Under the pieces are notes generated by a model. The model was not told the DNA's origin. It made no database searches and saw only the letters and a program-made list of their open reading frames with translations. A stretch of 64,000 nt of DNA, taken from the NCBI GenBank assembly GCA_009772935.1, contig WOUR01000002.1:124001-188000 (forward strand). The letters are read 5' to 3'. Below, piece after piece: positions 7,937 to 15,946 of this stretch (positions are counted from its first letter, which is position 1; each line of letters begins with the position of its first letter). The position numbers and the translations under genes were made by a program. The stretch comes from Rhodospirillaceae bacterium. GTDB lineage: Bacteria > Pseudomonadota > Alphaproteobacteria > Reyranellales > Reyranellaceae.

Positions 7937-7964
7937 ATTTGGGGGCGGAAAGGGCCGCTTCAAG
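7937..7964 (-). promoter_or_regulatory. RpoH (sigma-32)-type promoter for hsp20
   Basis: On the minus strand CTTGAAG (7958-7964) is separated by 12 bases from CCCCCAAAT (7937-7945). This fits the heat-shock consensus CTTGAAA / CCCCATNT. It would start transcription about 60 bases before the hsp20 ATG, enough for the ROSE leader. Confidence 0.65.
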
Positions 7965-8085
7965 GGCGGTAAAAATTTCCTTCGCGGGGCCTTGAACGGC
8001 AGGAAATGCTTCCTTTCGGAGAACCTTCGGAAAACCAACCCATGGCTAATGTGCGAGATATCGCCAGATCAAAGGCGGTAAGCGC

Positions 8086-8193
8086 ATGTCCAAGTTCATT
8101 CCCCGTTCCGAGGCTGCTTTGTGGGTCCTGTCGGTCTCCCAGGCCGCAAGCTTGCTCGCCCTCAACGTCATCCTGCGCATGGCCGTGTCGTGA
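8086..8193 (+). CDS. Small 35-aa hydrophobic protein coupled to cysG
   Basis: This ORF reads MSKFIPRSEAALWVLSVSQA followed by ASLLALNVILRMAVS. Its TGA (8191-8193) overlaps the GTG start of cysG by four bases (GTGA), typical of translational coupling. AAAGG lies about 10 bases before the ATG. Residues 10-33 are hydrophobic enough for one membrane segment or an amphipathic helix. I do not recognise a family. It may be a leader that sets cysG translation, or a small membrane protein. The ATG, ribosome site and overlap together make it more than a chance ORF. Confidence 0.55.
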   Translation: MSKFIPRSEAALWVLSVSQAASLLALNVILRMAVS

Positions 8194-9539
8194 GGCATCT
8201 GCCGCTCTTCTTCGATCTCACCGGCCGCAAGGTCGCGGTCGTCGGCGACGGGCCGAAGGCGGACCTGCGGGCCGATCTGGCGCGCTCCGCCGGCGCCGAG
8301 GTCCTCAGGCTCGAGGCGCGCTCCGCCACCGTCCAGGAGCTGCGGCGTGCTGTGGCGGTCTTCGTCGCCACGGAAGATGAAGCCAGCGATGTCGCCGCGC
8401 ATCGGCTGGCGAAGGCAGCCGGGGTCCCGGTGAACGTGGCTGACCGGCCTGCCCTCTGTGACTTCATCATGCCGGCCATCGTCGATCGCGACGGCGTGGT
8501 CGTCGCGATATCAACCGGTGGCGCTTCGCCCACCCTGGCGACGGTATTGCGTGGCCGGATCGAGGCGGCGCTGCCCGAGCGGCTGGGCGAGCTGGCGCGG
8601 CTGGTCACCACGTTCCGGGCGCAGGTCAATGCGCTGATCGCCGACCCGGCCCGGCGGCGCGCCCTCTTTCGGCGCCTGGTCGAGGGGCCGGCGGCACGCC
8701 TGCTGCTGGCCGGTGATGCGGCGGGTGCACGCCGCGTGGCGCTGGGCGACCTCGATGCGGCGCGTCGCCAGATGGTGCCGTCCGGCATCGCCCACATTGT
8801 GGGGGCGGGGCCGGGCGATCCCGATCTCCTGACCCTGAGGGCCGCCCAGCTCCTTCAGGAGGCCGATGCCGTCCTGCACGACGATCTGGTACCGCCGGCC
8901 GTGCTGGCGCGGGCGCGCCGCGATGCCGAGATCGTTTCCGTGGGCAAGCGCAAGGGCCGTCCGAGCTGGGCGCAGGCCGACATCGATGCCGAGCTGGTCC
9001 GCCGGGTGCACGCCGGCCAGACGGTGGTGCGCCTGAAGGCGGGCGACCCGTTCGTGTTCGGTCGCGGCGGAGAGGAGGTCGATGCGCTGCGCCTGGCCGG
9101 CCTCGCCTACACGATCGTGCCGGGCATCACCGCCGCGCTGGGATGCGCGGCCTCGGCCGGCATTCCCCTCACGCATCGGCATCACGCCTCGGCCGTGACC
9201 TTCGTCAGCGGGCACGGCGCCAAGGATGGCAGGCCGCCCGCCTGGGCATCGCTCGCCGTGGATGGACACACGCTGGCGATCTACATGGGCGCCACGGAAG
9301 CGGCAGCCGTGCGCGACCGGCTGCTCGCCGCCGGCGCCGCGCCGTCCACGCCGGTCGCCATCGTCGAGAACGGCACGCGGCCCGACCAGCGGGTCTCGAC
9401 CGGCCGGCTCGGCGATCTTGCGCGACTCGCCGCCACCCATGCCCAGAGCGGTGTGGCTGGTCCCAGCCTCATCATCGTGGGCGACGTCGCGGCCTATGCC
9501 GCCGTCTCCGAAAGCCCAGCGCTTTCAAAGGTGTCCTGA
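8190..9539 (+). CDS. cysG: Siroheme synthase CysG (multifunctional)
   Basis: This 449-aa protein makes siroheme from uroporphyrinogen III. The N-terminal part (about 1-150; RHLPLFFDLTGRKVAVVGDG) is the NAD-dependent precorrin-2 dehydrogenase/ferrochelatase. From about residue 200 (HIVGAGPGDPDLLTLRAAQL) comes the SAM-dependent uroporphyrinogen methyltransferase, with VRLKAGDPFVFGRGGEE and VPGITAALGCAASAGIPLTH. GTG 8190 matches the N-terminus of known CysG; an ATG at 8121 would add an unlike extension. The stop overlaps the next ATG by one base. Siroheme is the cofactor of the sulfite reductase encoded two genes downstream. Confidence 0.95.
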   Translation: MRHLPLFFDLTGRKVAVVGDGPKADLRADLARSAGAEVLRLEARSATVQELRRAVAVFVATEDEASDVAAHRLAKAAGVPVNVADRPALCDFIMPAIVDRDGVVVAISTGGASPTLATVLRGRIEAALPERLGELARLVTTFRAQVNALIADPARRRALFRRLVEGPAARLLLAGDAAGARRVALGDLDAARRQMVPSGIAHIVGAGPGDPDLLTLRAAQLLQEADAVLHDDLVPPAVLARARRDAEIVSVGKRKGRPSWAQADIDAELVRRVHAGQTVVRLKAGDPFVFGRGGEEVDALRLAGLAYTIVPGITAALGCAASAGIPLTHRHHASAVTFVSGHGAKDGRPPAWASLAVDGHTLAIYMGATEAAAVRDRLLAAGAAPSTPVAIVENGTRPDQRVSTGRLGDLARLAATHAQSGVAGPSLIIVGDVAAYAAVSESPALSKVS

Positions 9540-9853
9540 TGGCCAAGAACCTCAGCGGCGACCTGCAGGTCGCATCGGCGAACCGTCTGGTCGACGGCTT
9601 GGTGGTCTGGCTCGACGAGGCCGGGCAATGGACCGATCGCCTGGAGCATGCGGCGGTCGCGCGCGACAAGCGCAACGCCGAGATCCTGCTGGAGCGGGCA
9701 CGCGTCGAGGCCTTCAGCGTGATCGATCCATTCCTGGTCGCTGTGACTGAGGACGAGGACGGCACGCTCGAACCACTGTCCTTGCGCGAGAAGATCCGCG
9801 CCTCGGGCCTCACCTTCGATGCCATCGCGGCCGACGCGGTGCGTTATGCCTGA
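9539..9853 (+). CDS. DUF2849 domain protein
   Basis: This 104-aa protein starts MAKNLSGDLQVASANRLVDG and continues LVVWLDEAGQWT. DUF2849 proteins are known mainly from alphaproteobacterial sulfite/nitrite reductase clusters, which matches this position. The start shares one base with the cysG stop (TGATG) and its end overlaps the reductase start by 8 bases, so the genes are translated as a unit. It has no signal peptide or membrane segment. The function is unknown; a role in reductase assembly or electron delivery is conceivable from context only. Confidence 0.85.
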   Translation: MAKNLSGDLQVASANRLVDGLVVWLDEAGQWTDRLEHAAVARDKRNAEILLERARVEAFSVIDPFLVAVTEDEDGTLEPLSLREKIRASGLTFDAIAADAVRYA

Positions 9854-11519
9854 CACCCATTTCTACCGGTACGACGACTACGACCGCACGCTGGTCTCCG
9901 AGCGGGTTGAGCAGTTCCGCGACCAGGTGCGGCGGCGGCTGGCGGGAGAGTTGACGGAGGAGCAGTTCAAGCCGCTGCGCCTGCACAACGGCCTCTACCT
10001 GCAGCTCCACGCCTACATGCTGCGGATCGCCATCCCCTACGGCACCCTGTCGTCGCGCCAGCTGCGCAAGCTCGCCGACATCGCGCGCCGTTACGATCGC
10101 GGCTACGGGCACTTCACGACGCGCCAGAATCTGCAGCTCAACTGGATCAAGCTGGAAGATGCGCCGGACGCGCTAGCGGCGCTGGCCGAGGTCGACATGC
10201 ATGCGATGCAGACGTCGGGCAACTGCATCCGCAACGTGACCGCCGACCACTATGCCGGCGCGGCGATCGACGAGATCGAGGATCCGCGCATCTGGGCCGA
10301 GATAGTGCGCCAGTGGTCGACGCTGCACCCCGAGTTCACCTTCCTGCCGCGCAAGTTCAAGATCGCCATCACGGGCTCGCCGAACGATCGCGCTGCCGTG
10401 CGCGTGCACGACATCGGGCTGCGCCTGTGGCGCAACGAGCAGGGCGAGGTCGGCTTCGAGGTCATCGTGGGCGGCGGCCTGGGACGCACGCCGATGATCG
10501 GCAAGACGCTGCGCGAGTTCCTGCCGAAGGACGAGCTGCTCGCCTATCTCGAATCGACGTTGCGCGTCTACAATCGCTATGGCCGCCGCGACAATCTCTA
10601 CAAGGCCCGCATCAAGATCCTGGTGCACGAGGTCGGCGTCGAGAAGGTGCGCGAGGAGGTCGAGGCCGAGTATGACGCGACCCGCGACGGCGCGCTCAAG
10701 CTGCCGGCTGCGACCATCGAGGCGATCGCCCGCCAGTTTGCGCCGCCGGTCTTGCCGCCGCGACCGGCCGTTTCAGCCCGGGTCGAGGCGCAACGGCTCG
10801 ACGATCCGGACTTTGCGCTGTGGCTCAAGTCCAATGTCGCGCCGCACCGCGTGCCCGGCTATGCGATCGTGACGGCCTCTCTGAAGCCTGCCGGCGCGCC
10901 GCCGGGCGATGCCAGCGCCGCGCAGATGGATGGTGTCGCCGACATCGCCGAGGCCTACAGCCAGGCCGAGCTGCGGGTCAGCCACGAGCAGAACCTGATT
11001 TTTCCGCACGTCGCCGTCGAGGACCTGCCGCTGGTCTACCGGTCGTTGACAGCGCTGGGCTTTGCGGAGGCCAATGTAGGCAAGATCACCGATATCATCG
11101 CCTGCCCGGGACTCGACTACTGTGCGCTGGCCAATGCGCGTTCGATCCCGGTCGCGCAGCGCATCTCCAATCACTTCGCGAGCCTCGCGCGGCAGCACGA
11201 TATCGGCGACCTGAAGATCAAGATCTCGGGCTGCATCAATGCCTGCGGCCATCACCATGTCGGCCACATCGGCATCCTCGGCGTCGATAAGAACGGTGTC
11301 GAACTCTACCAGATCAGCCTGGGCGGCGACGTCGACTTCGGCAGGACGGCGATCGGCGCGATCCTCGGACCCGCCGTGACGGCGGATAAGGTCGTCGAGG
11401 CGGTTGATGCCCTGGTCGCCACCTATCTCGAGACCCGCCAGACGGGCGAGCGCTTCGTCGATACCTACCGGCGCATCGGCGCCCGGCCCTTCAAGGAGAG
11501 AGTCTATGGCGCTGTTTAG
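9846..11519 (+). CDS. cysI: Nitrite/sulfite reductase hemoprotein (CysI-like)
   Basis: This 557-aa siroheme/[4Fe-4S] enzyme carries out the six-electron reduction of sulfite to sulfide. Both ferredoxin-like half domains and the siroheme-binding segment TSGNCIRNVT are present. The cluster ligands are Cys420 and Cys426 (CPGLDYC, C-x5-C) with Cys463 and Cys467 (CINAC, C-x3-C). The neighbours cysG, DUF2849 and DUF934 favour assimilatory sulfite reduction over nitrite reduction. ATG 9846 lies inside the end of DUF2849. No flavoprotein subunit (CysJ) is present, so ferredoxin or another donor is probably used. Confidence 0.9.
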   Translation: MPDTHFYRYDDYDRTLVSERVEQFRDQVRRRLAGELTEEQFKPLRLHNGLYLQLHAYMLRIAIPYGTLSSRQLRKLADIARRYDRGYGHFTTRQNLQLNWIKLEDAPDALAALAEVDMHAMQTSGNCIRNVTADHYAGAAIDEIEDPRIWAEIVRQWSTLHPEFTFLPRKFKIAITGSPNDRAAVRVHDIGLRLWRNEQGEVGFEVIVGGGLGRTPMIGKTLREFLPKDELLAYLESTLRVYNRYGRRDNLYKARIKILVHEVGVEKVREEVEAEYDATRDGALKLPAATIEAIARQFAPPVLPPRPAVSARVEAQRLDDPDFALWLKSNVAPHRVPGYAIVTASLKPAGAPPGDASAAQMDGVADIAEAYSQAELRVSHEQNLIFPHVAVEDLPLVYRSLTALGFAEANVGKITDIIACPGLDYCALANARSIPVAQRISNHFASLARQHDIGDLKIKISGCINACGHHHVGHIGILGVDKNGVELYQISLGGDVDFGRTAIGAILGPAVTADKVVEAVDALVATYLETRQTGERFVDTYRRIGARPFKERVYGAV

Positions 11520-11949
11520 CGAAGCGGGGCTGCCCGCATCCTACGTTGCTCTGCCGTTCAGCGAGTGGCAGGTGCGCCCCGAGTGGCCGGCAGTGTCGCT
11601 GGCCAACACCGATCCGGTCGAGGATCTGGCGCCGCATCTCGGGCGGCTGCGCCTGATCGTGCTCGAATTTCCCAAGTTCAGCGACGGTCGCGCCTACAGT
11701 CAGGCGCGCCTCCTGCGCGGGCGCCTGGGCTATCGCGGGGAACTGCGCGCCACCGGCGGCGTCCTGCAGGACCAGGTGGCATTCATGCTGCGCTGCGGAT
11801 TCGATTCCTTCGAGAGTGAGCAGCAGGGCTTCGGTGAAGCGCTTGCCAAGGCGCGGACGCTGTTCAGCGTGGTCTATCAACCAGCCGAGGACGATCAGGT
11901 ACCGGCGGCGCTTCGCCGGCTCGAGCAGAGGAGCGTCGCGGCTCCCTGA
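11506..11949 (+). CDS. DUF934 domain protein (sulfite reductase accessory)
   Basis: This 147-aa protein starts MALFSEAGLPASYVALPFSE and contains the DUF934 signature EFPKFSDGRAYSQARLLRGR followed by LGYRGELRATGGVLQDQ. Proteins of this family sit beside cysI/cysH in many proteobacteria and have been proposed to support sulfite reductase. ATG 11506 overlaps the reductase end by 14 bases. It is the last gene of this set; cysH, cysD and cysN are not here. The stop abuts the stop of the convergent gene at a shared TGATCA. Confidence 0.88.
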   Translation: MALFSEAGLPASYVALPFSEWQVRPEWPAVSLANTDPVEDLAPHLGRLRLIVLEFPKFSDGRAYSQARLLRGRLGYRGELRATGGVLQDQVAFMLRCGFDSFESEQQGFGEALAKARTLFSVVYQPAEDDQVPAALRRLEQRSVAAP

Positions 11950-12330
11950 TCAGGGCTCGCCTTCCGGCTGGGCTTCCAGCCACTTCAGGCCGTCCTCGAC
12001 GGAGTCGAAAATCCGTGCCTCGCCGGAAAACTTGCCGAGGTTGATGAAGCGCCTGGCGAGGTCGGCGCCATGGTTGGGCCTGGGGATCAGCGCGAGAGGC
12101 CCGCGCTTGGCGAGGCTTGCGTAGGCCGCCGCACGAGCGGCAAGGGCCATGACGTCGTGGTCGTCATAGGTTCCGTCGCCCTGTCTGGCGTCGAACAGCT
12201 TTCGATAGGTGAGGGCGTTCTGGGCCACGACCGCGTCGGTGAAGTCCTCGATGTCCTTCAGCGAAATGACGCCCAGGACCCGGGCGTGGACGAAGCGCTT
12301 TTCGTGGTCGATCGTGTACTCGATGGGCAT
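11950..12330 (-). CDS. STAS/SpoIIAA-like domain protein
   Basis: This 126-aa cytoplasmic protein begins MPIEYTIDHEKRFVHARVLG, followed by VISLKDIEDFTDAV and FDARQGDGTYDDHDV. The pattern fits the SpoIIAA-like/STAS fold used in lipid or partner binding and signalling. No catalytic residues are obvious. It is transcribed toward the cys genes with no gap between the stops, and diverges from the solute receptor at 12441. The family call is by general resemblance. Confidence 0.6.
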   Translation of the reverse strand: MPIEYTIDHEKRFVHARVLGVISLKDIEDFTDAVVAQNALTYRKLFDARQGDGTYDDHDVMALAARAAAYASLAKRGPLALIPRPNHGADLARRFINLGKFSGEARIFDSVEDGLKWLEAQPEGEP

Positions 12331-12440
12331 CGGCGGACTTTAGGCGAATGGCCCGGCGGCCGTCGAGCCGCTTGGCGGCACTGGCCGCCCGGTCTAGGCT
12401 GTTCTCCATAGCCGGGGATACACCGGCGGGAGGAAGCGAC

Positions 12441-14024
12441 ATGATCAAGGGAGCAACGGGCGCCGTGCTGGCGCTCGCGCTGGGCTGGTGTGCGCTTGCG
12501 GTGCCGGCATCTGCACAAATTTTCGTGAACATCCGCTCGCAGGACGCGCCGAAATACGATCCCCACAGCAACACGTCGAGCGGCATGGGACATCCCATGT
12601 TCATGTTGGGGGATACGCTGGTCGCGCTCGACTGGGACCTGAAGAGCGTCCATCCGCTGCTGGCCAAGTCGTGGACGGTCTCGGACGACCGGCTCACCTA
12701 TACGTTCTCGTTGCGGGACGACGTCACCTTCTGCAGCGGCAAGAAGTTCACGGCGGCCGACGTGATCTACTCCTTCACGCGGCTGGCCGATCCTTCCGCC
12801 CGCTGGCCATTCTACTGGCGGCTGGGCGAGATCGACAGTCTCACGGCGCCGGATCCCTACACGCTCGTCTACAAGCTGAAGCGCCCGCACTCGGAACTGC
12901 TGGTCGATCTTGCCAACTTCGCGGCGACGATCATCAACAAGGAGAATGTAGAGACACTCGGTGCCGATTTCGGGGTCAAGGGATTCGACGGCACCGGGCC
13001 GCTCTGCTGGGAGAGCTGGCAGCCGCGCAAGGAGCTCGTGCTGAAGCGTCACGACGCCTACAAGTGGGGGCCGACCGGCGTCTACGCCAACAAGGGGCCG
13101 GTGAAGTACGAGAAGATGATCTGGCGCATCGTGCCGGAGGAAACGACCCGCATTGCCACGATGCTCTCGGGCCAGGCCGACTTCTGCCACTGGAACCCGC
13201 TCCAGGCGATCGAGAGCTTCAAGAAGGCACCGAATCTCGCCGTCTACGAGCCGACGGCCGATTTCGCGATGTACTACTGGGGCCTCAAGAGCACGCGTGA
13301 GAACCTGCAGGACAAACGGGTCCGCCAGGCGCTCGCCCATCTCGTGGACCGCGAGGAGATCAACAAGGCGATCTTCTTCGGCCAGGCGGAGACGGCACGG
13401 TCGCTGGTTCATCCGAAGGCGCTCGATTTCGAGCCGGCGACGCTCGACGTGCTGACAAAGCGCGATCCGGAGAAATCGAAGAAGCTGCTCGACGAGGCGG
13501 GCTGGAAGATGGGGCCGGACGGCTTTCGTCACAAGGACGGCAGGAAGCTCGAGTTGTTGATGTACTCGTATACGGTGGGGCAGAATCCGAAGCTGTCGGA
13601 GGTGCTGCAGGCCGCCGCGCGCCCGGTCGGGATAGACATCAAGATCCAGACCTGGGATCCGACCGTCTTCTTTCAGAAGATCGCCCAGCAGGACTACGAC
13701 ATCTGGACGCTGTCGGTGCCCTACACCTCGGCCGGCGACCAGATGTATCTCTACTACCACTCCAGGAACCGGCCGGTGCCCAACCGCATGATGTGGAACG
13801 ACGCCGAAACCGATCGCATCCTCGAAGCCGGGCGCACGGCGCTCAACGACGCCGACCGCGAGAAGGCTTTCAAGGAGATCCAGCGCCGGATGCACGATGA
13901 GGCGCTGATGATTCCGTCGGCGCACTCCAGGCTCTTCCTGGTCGCCAAGAAGAGCATCAAGAACGTGCGCGCGCACGGCATCTACAGCGCCGCCATGTAC
14001 AAGGGACTGGACGTCCAGCCCTGA
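12441..14024 (+). CDS. ABC transporter substrate-binding protein, peptide/nickel type (SBP_bac_5)
   Basis: This 527-aa exported receptor has a Sec signal (about residues 1-25, ending VPASAQ) and the family pattern HPLLAKSWTVSDDRLTYTFS plus DDVTFCSGKKFTAADVIYSF. The N-terminal FVNIRSQDAPKYDPHSNTSS matches alphaproteobacterial dipeptide/oligopeptide-type receptors. ATG 12441 follows GGGAGGAAGC. No permease or ATPase genes adjoin it, so it is an orphan that must use components encoded elsewhere. The ligand is unknown; family members bind peptides, opines, nickel or sugars. Confidence 0.88.
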   Translation: MIKGATGAVLALALGWCALAVPASAQIFVNIRSQDAPKYDPHSNTSSGMGHPMFMLGDTLVALDWDLKSVHPLLAKSWTVSDDRLTYTFSLRDDVTFCSGKKFTAADVIYSFTRLADPSARWPFYWRLGEIDSLTAPDPYTLVYKLKRPHSELLVDLANFAATIINKENVETLGADFGVKGFDGTGPLCWESWQPRKELVLKRHDAYKWGPTGVYANKGPVKYEKMIWRIVPEETTRIATMLSGQADFCHWNPLQAIESFKKAPNLAVYEPTADFAMYYWGLKSTRENLQDKRVRQALAHLVDREEINKAIFFGQAETARSLVHPKALDFEPATLDVLTKRDPEKSKKLLDEAGWKMGPDGFRHKDGRKLELLMYSYTVGQNPKLSEVLQAAARPVGIDIKIQTWDPTVFFQKIAQQDYDIWTLSVPYTSAGDQMYLYYHSRNRPVPNRMMWNDAETDRILEAGRTALNDADREKAFKEIQRRMHDEALMIPSAHSRLFLVAKKSIKNVRAHGIYSAAMYKGLDVQP

Positions 14025-14041
14025 CTCCGGGATCGTGGAGC

Positions 14042-14383
14042 ATGACCACGATCTACGGCATCAAGAACTGCGACACGATGAAGAAGGCGCGCGCCTGGCT
14101 GGACGGGAAGGGCGTCGCCTACGGCTTCCATGATTACAAGGCGTCCGGCATCGATCGTGCCCGCCTCGAAGGCTGGGCCCGCAAGGTCGGTTGGCAGGCA
14201 CTGCTCAATCGTGCCGGCACGACCTTCCGCAAACTGCCCGACACGGAAAAGGAAGGGCTCACCGAGAGCAAGGCGATCGCGCTGATGATCGCCCAGCCCT
14301 CGATGATCAAGCGGCCGGTACTCGAAGCCGGCGACAAGCTGCTCGTCGGCTTCAGGCCCGAACAATATGAGGCGTTCGTCTAG
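14042..14383 (+). CDS. ArsC/Spx/YffB-family thioredoxin-fold protein
   Basis: This 113-aa protein begins MTTIYGIKNCDTMKKARAWL with a single N-terminal Cys10, as in YffB, and ends with the family segment RPVLEAGDKLLVGFRPEQYE. YffB-type proteins are related to glutathione-dependent arsenate reductases but lack clear evidence of arsenate reduction. No arsenic genes are nearby. It starts 17 bases after the receptor gene and may be co-transcribed with it. Confidence 0.85.
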   Translation: MTTIYGIKNCDTMKKARAWLDGKGVAYGFHDYKASGIDRARLEGWARKVGWQALLNRAGTTFRKLPDTEKEGLTESKAIALMIAQPSMIKRPVLEAGDKLLVGFRPEQYEAFV

Positions 14384-14434
14384 GTGTGCTGGCGGGCGAG
14401 GGCGCTCGCGCCACCCCGCCATCGGCGCAGTTAA

Positions 14435-14455
14435 ATCTATATATTTCATATAGAT
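14435..14455. repeat. AT-rich perfect palindrome (possible operator)
   Basis: ATCTATAT (14435-14442) and ATATAGAT (14448-14455) flank a 5-base loop. It lies in an unusually AT-rich 150-base patch of the 14384-14577 gap, ahead of the lipoprotein gene. A TTGACA hexamer (14467-14472) follows 11 bases later. The arrangement suits a transcription-factor site over a promoter, but no regulator is identified. Confidence 0.45.
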
Positions 14456-14577
14456 AGACGATCTAATTGACACTTCAATGGAAATCGCGAAAGATCGCGG
14501 CATAAGGCCCTGTTTGGCCGCGACAATTGATTTCCAAGACTGCTGTCGATGCTCCCCTCAGTTATTCGAGGTCTGAA

Positions 14578-14793
14578 ATGAAAATCGCTATTTCTCTTCT
14601 CGTTCTTCCGCTCGCCCTCTCGGTTGCCGCCTGTGGCGATACATGGGGCGAACGTGCCGTGACCGGTGGCGGCATTGGTGCGGGTACGGGTCTTGCGGTC
14701 GGCGCGATCGCGGGCTGGCCGCTGGTGGCGCCGGTACTGGTCGGGACCGCGGTCGGCGCGGGCATCGGTGCGGCGACCACGCCGAAGAAGTAG
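14578..14793 (+). CDS. Small glycine-zipper lipoprotein
   Basis: This 71-aa protein starts MKIAISLLVLPLALSVAACG. That is a lipoprotein signal with lipobox LSVAAC, so it is lipidated at Cys19 and carried to the envelope. The mature part is a Gly/Ala/Val repeat (GGGIGAGTGLAVGAIAG and VGTAVGAGIGAATT), like glycine-zipper small lipoproteins. ATG 14578 is preceded by GAGGT; an ATT-type upstream extension lacks such support. The function is unknown; relatives influence envelope stability. It is convergent with the DUF2794 gene, two bases apart. Confidence 0.7.
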   Translation: MKIAISLLVLPLALSVAACGDTWGERAVTGGGIGAGTGLAVGAIAGWPLVAPVLVGTAVGAGIGAATTPKK

Positions 14794-14795
14794 CG

Positions 14796-15131
14796 CTATC
14801 CCAGCAGAACCCTGAGCTTGCGCTCGAAGACGCGGAGAACGTCTTCGAGCGTATCGCCGTGCGCCAGTTTGCGCGGCCCGTTATAGACCACATAGTTGCC
14901 GCCGTGGCCGCCCCCCGGCACCTTGGCGATGGCGAACAGCGGTTGCTCGGCGGTGTGGCGGAAGATCGAGAAGATCGCCATGCCCGGCCGGAAGTCGATG
15001 GCATAGTCCCGCCATTCGCCGGTTGCCACACGCATGCTGTAAAGACCCAGGAGCCGCGACAGTTCCCGCTTGTCGAACGAGACGATTCGGCGCCGGGCTC
15101 GTTGATCGGCCAAACGGTAGAGGTTGCTCAT
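14796..15131 (-). CDS. DUF2794 domain protein
   Basis: This 111-aa protein matches the alphaproteobacterial DUF2794 pattern: FDKRELSRLLGLYSMRVATG, then EWRDYAIDF, FSIFRHTAEQPLFAIAKVPG and VVYNGPRKLAHG. It has no signal peptide or membrane segment. The function is unknown. Its presence supports the alphaproteobacterial assignment. It diverges from the yfgM-bamB-der genes across 163 bases in which I see no other gene. Confidence 0.85.
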   Translation of the reverse strand: MSNLYRLADQRARRRIVSFDKRELSRLLGLYSMRVATGEWRDYAIDFRPGMAIFSIFRHTAEQPLFAIAKVPGGGHGGNYVVYNGPRKLAHGDTLEDVLRVFERKLRVLLG

Positions 15132-15294
15132 GCCACCGCGACTTCGAACATGTCAGTGATGTGAATACTTGCAGAACCGCGGGTGGGGGTAAAGCGTCCC
15201 GCAGGCCCCACTCGGTTGTTTGCCAAAGCTCGGGCAGGGGGCTATGAACCGCGCCTGAAGCTGTTGATATTCCGCGATATTCCGGGAGCACTAC

Positions 15295-15942
15295 GTGTCC
15301 GACTCCGCCGCGTTCCACGAGATCGACGAGGCCGTCCGCAAGGACGAGATGAAGGAATGGTGGAGTCGTTACGGCACCTGGGTGGTGGCCGGAGCGGTCG
15401 TGATCGTCGTGGCCGTCACGGCATTGGTGGGCTGGCGGCAGTACGATCGGGCGCAACGTGCCGCCGCGAGCGCCGCCTATTCGGCCGCGCTGGCGCAGAT
15501 CGCGACGGATCCGGCCGCGGCGCGCGCCGAGCTGGAGAAGCAGGCGGCCTACGCCCTGCAGCCCTACCGGTCCCTGGCCGCGCTTACCGCCGCGCAGCTG
15601 CGCGCCACGCTCGAGGAGCAGGTGGCAGCACTTTCCTCGGTGGCCCCCAGCCTGTCGGCGAGCGAACTCAGCGACCTCGCCCTGGTGATTGCCGCCTTCA
15701 AGAGCATCGACACGCCCAAGGCCGAGGAAATGGTCGCGAGGCTCGAGCCGCTTGCGGCTCCCGGCCGTCCGTTCGGTCTGAGCGTCCGTGAGCTCCAGGC
15801 GATGCTGGCCGTGCGCAAGGGCGATACCAAGCGCGCGAAGGAATTGTGGAACGAGATTGCCAAGGATCCGGCCGTGCCGCAGGGCACCTCGCAGCGGGTC
15901 ACGGCAATGCTCAGTCTCTACGGCGGCGCGGAGGCCAAGTAG
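15295..15942 (+). CDS. YfgM-like TPR membrane protein
   Basis: This 215-aa protein has an N-terminal cytoplasmic stretch, one membrane helix at about 27-46 (TWVVAGAVVIVVAVTALVGW) and a helical periplasmic TPR-like domain. The layout is that of YfgM/Tol-Pal-like ancillary SecYEG chaperones, which sit before bamB in many proteobacteria. The start is GTG 15295 behind GGGAG. bamB follows after four bases. Its likely role is to help outer-membrane and periplasmic proteins leave the translocon. Confidence 0.82.
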   Translation: MSDSAAFHEIDEAVRKDEMKEWWSRYGTWVVAGAVVIVVAVTALVGWRQYDRAQRAAASAAYSAALAQIATDPAAARAELEKQAAYALQPYRSLAALTAAQLRATLEEQVAALSSVAPSLSASELSDLALVIAAFKSIDTPKAEEMVARLEPLAAPGRPFGLSVRELQAMLAVRKGDTKRAKELWNEIAKDPAVPQGTSQRVTAMLSLYGGAEAK

Positions 15943-15946
15943 TCCG

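Noticed and set aside
8121..8189. ATG start 23 codons upstream for cysG
   Set aside because: The added residues do not resemble CysG, and GTG 8190 matches the family start and couples to the small upstream ORF.
12258..13976. 572-codon open frame on the minus strand
   Set aside because: It is antisense to the solute-receptor gene, which has a signal peptide and clear family motifs.
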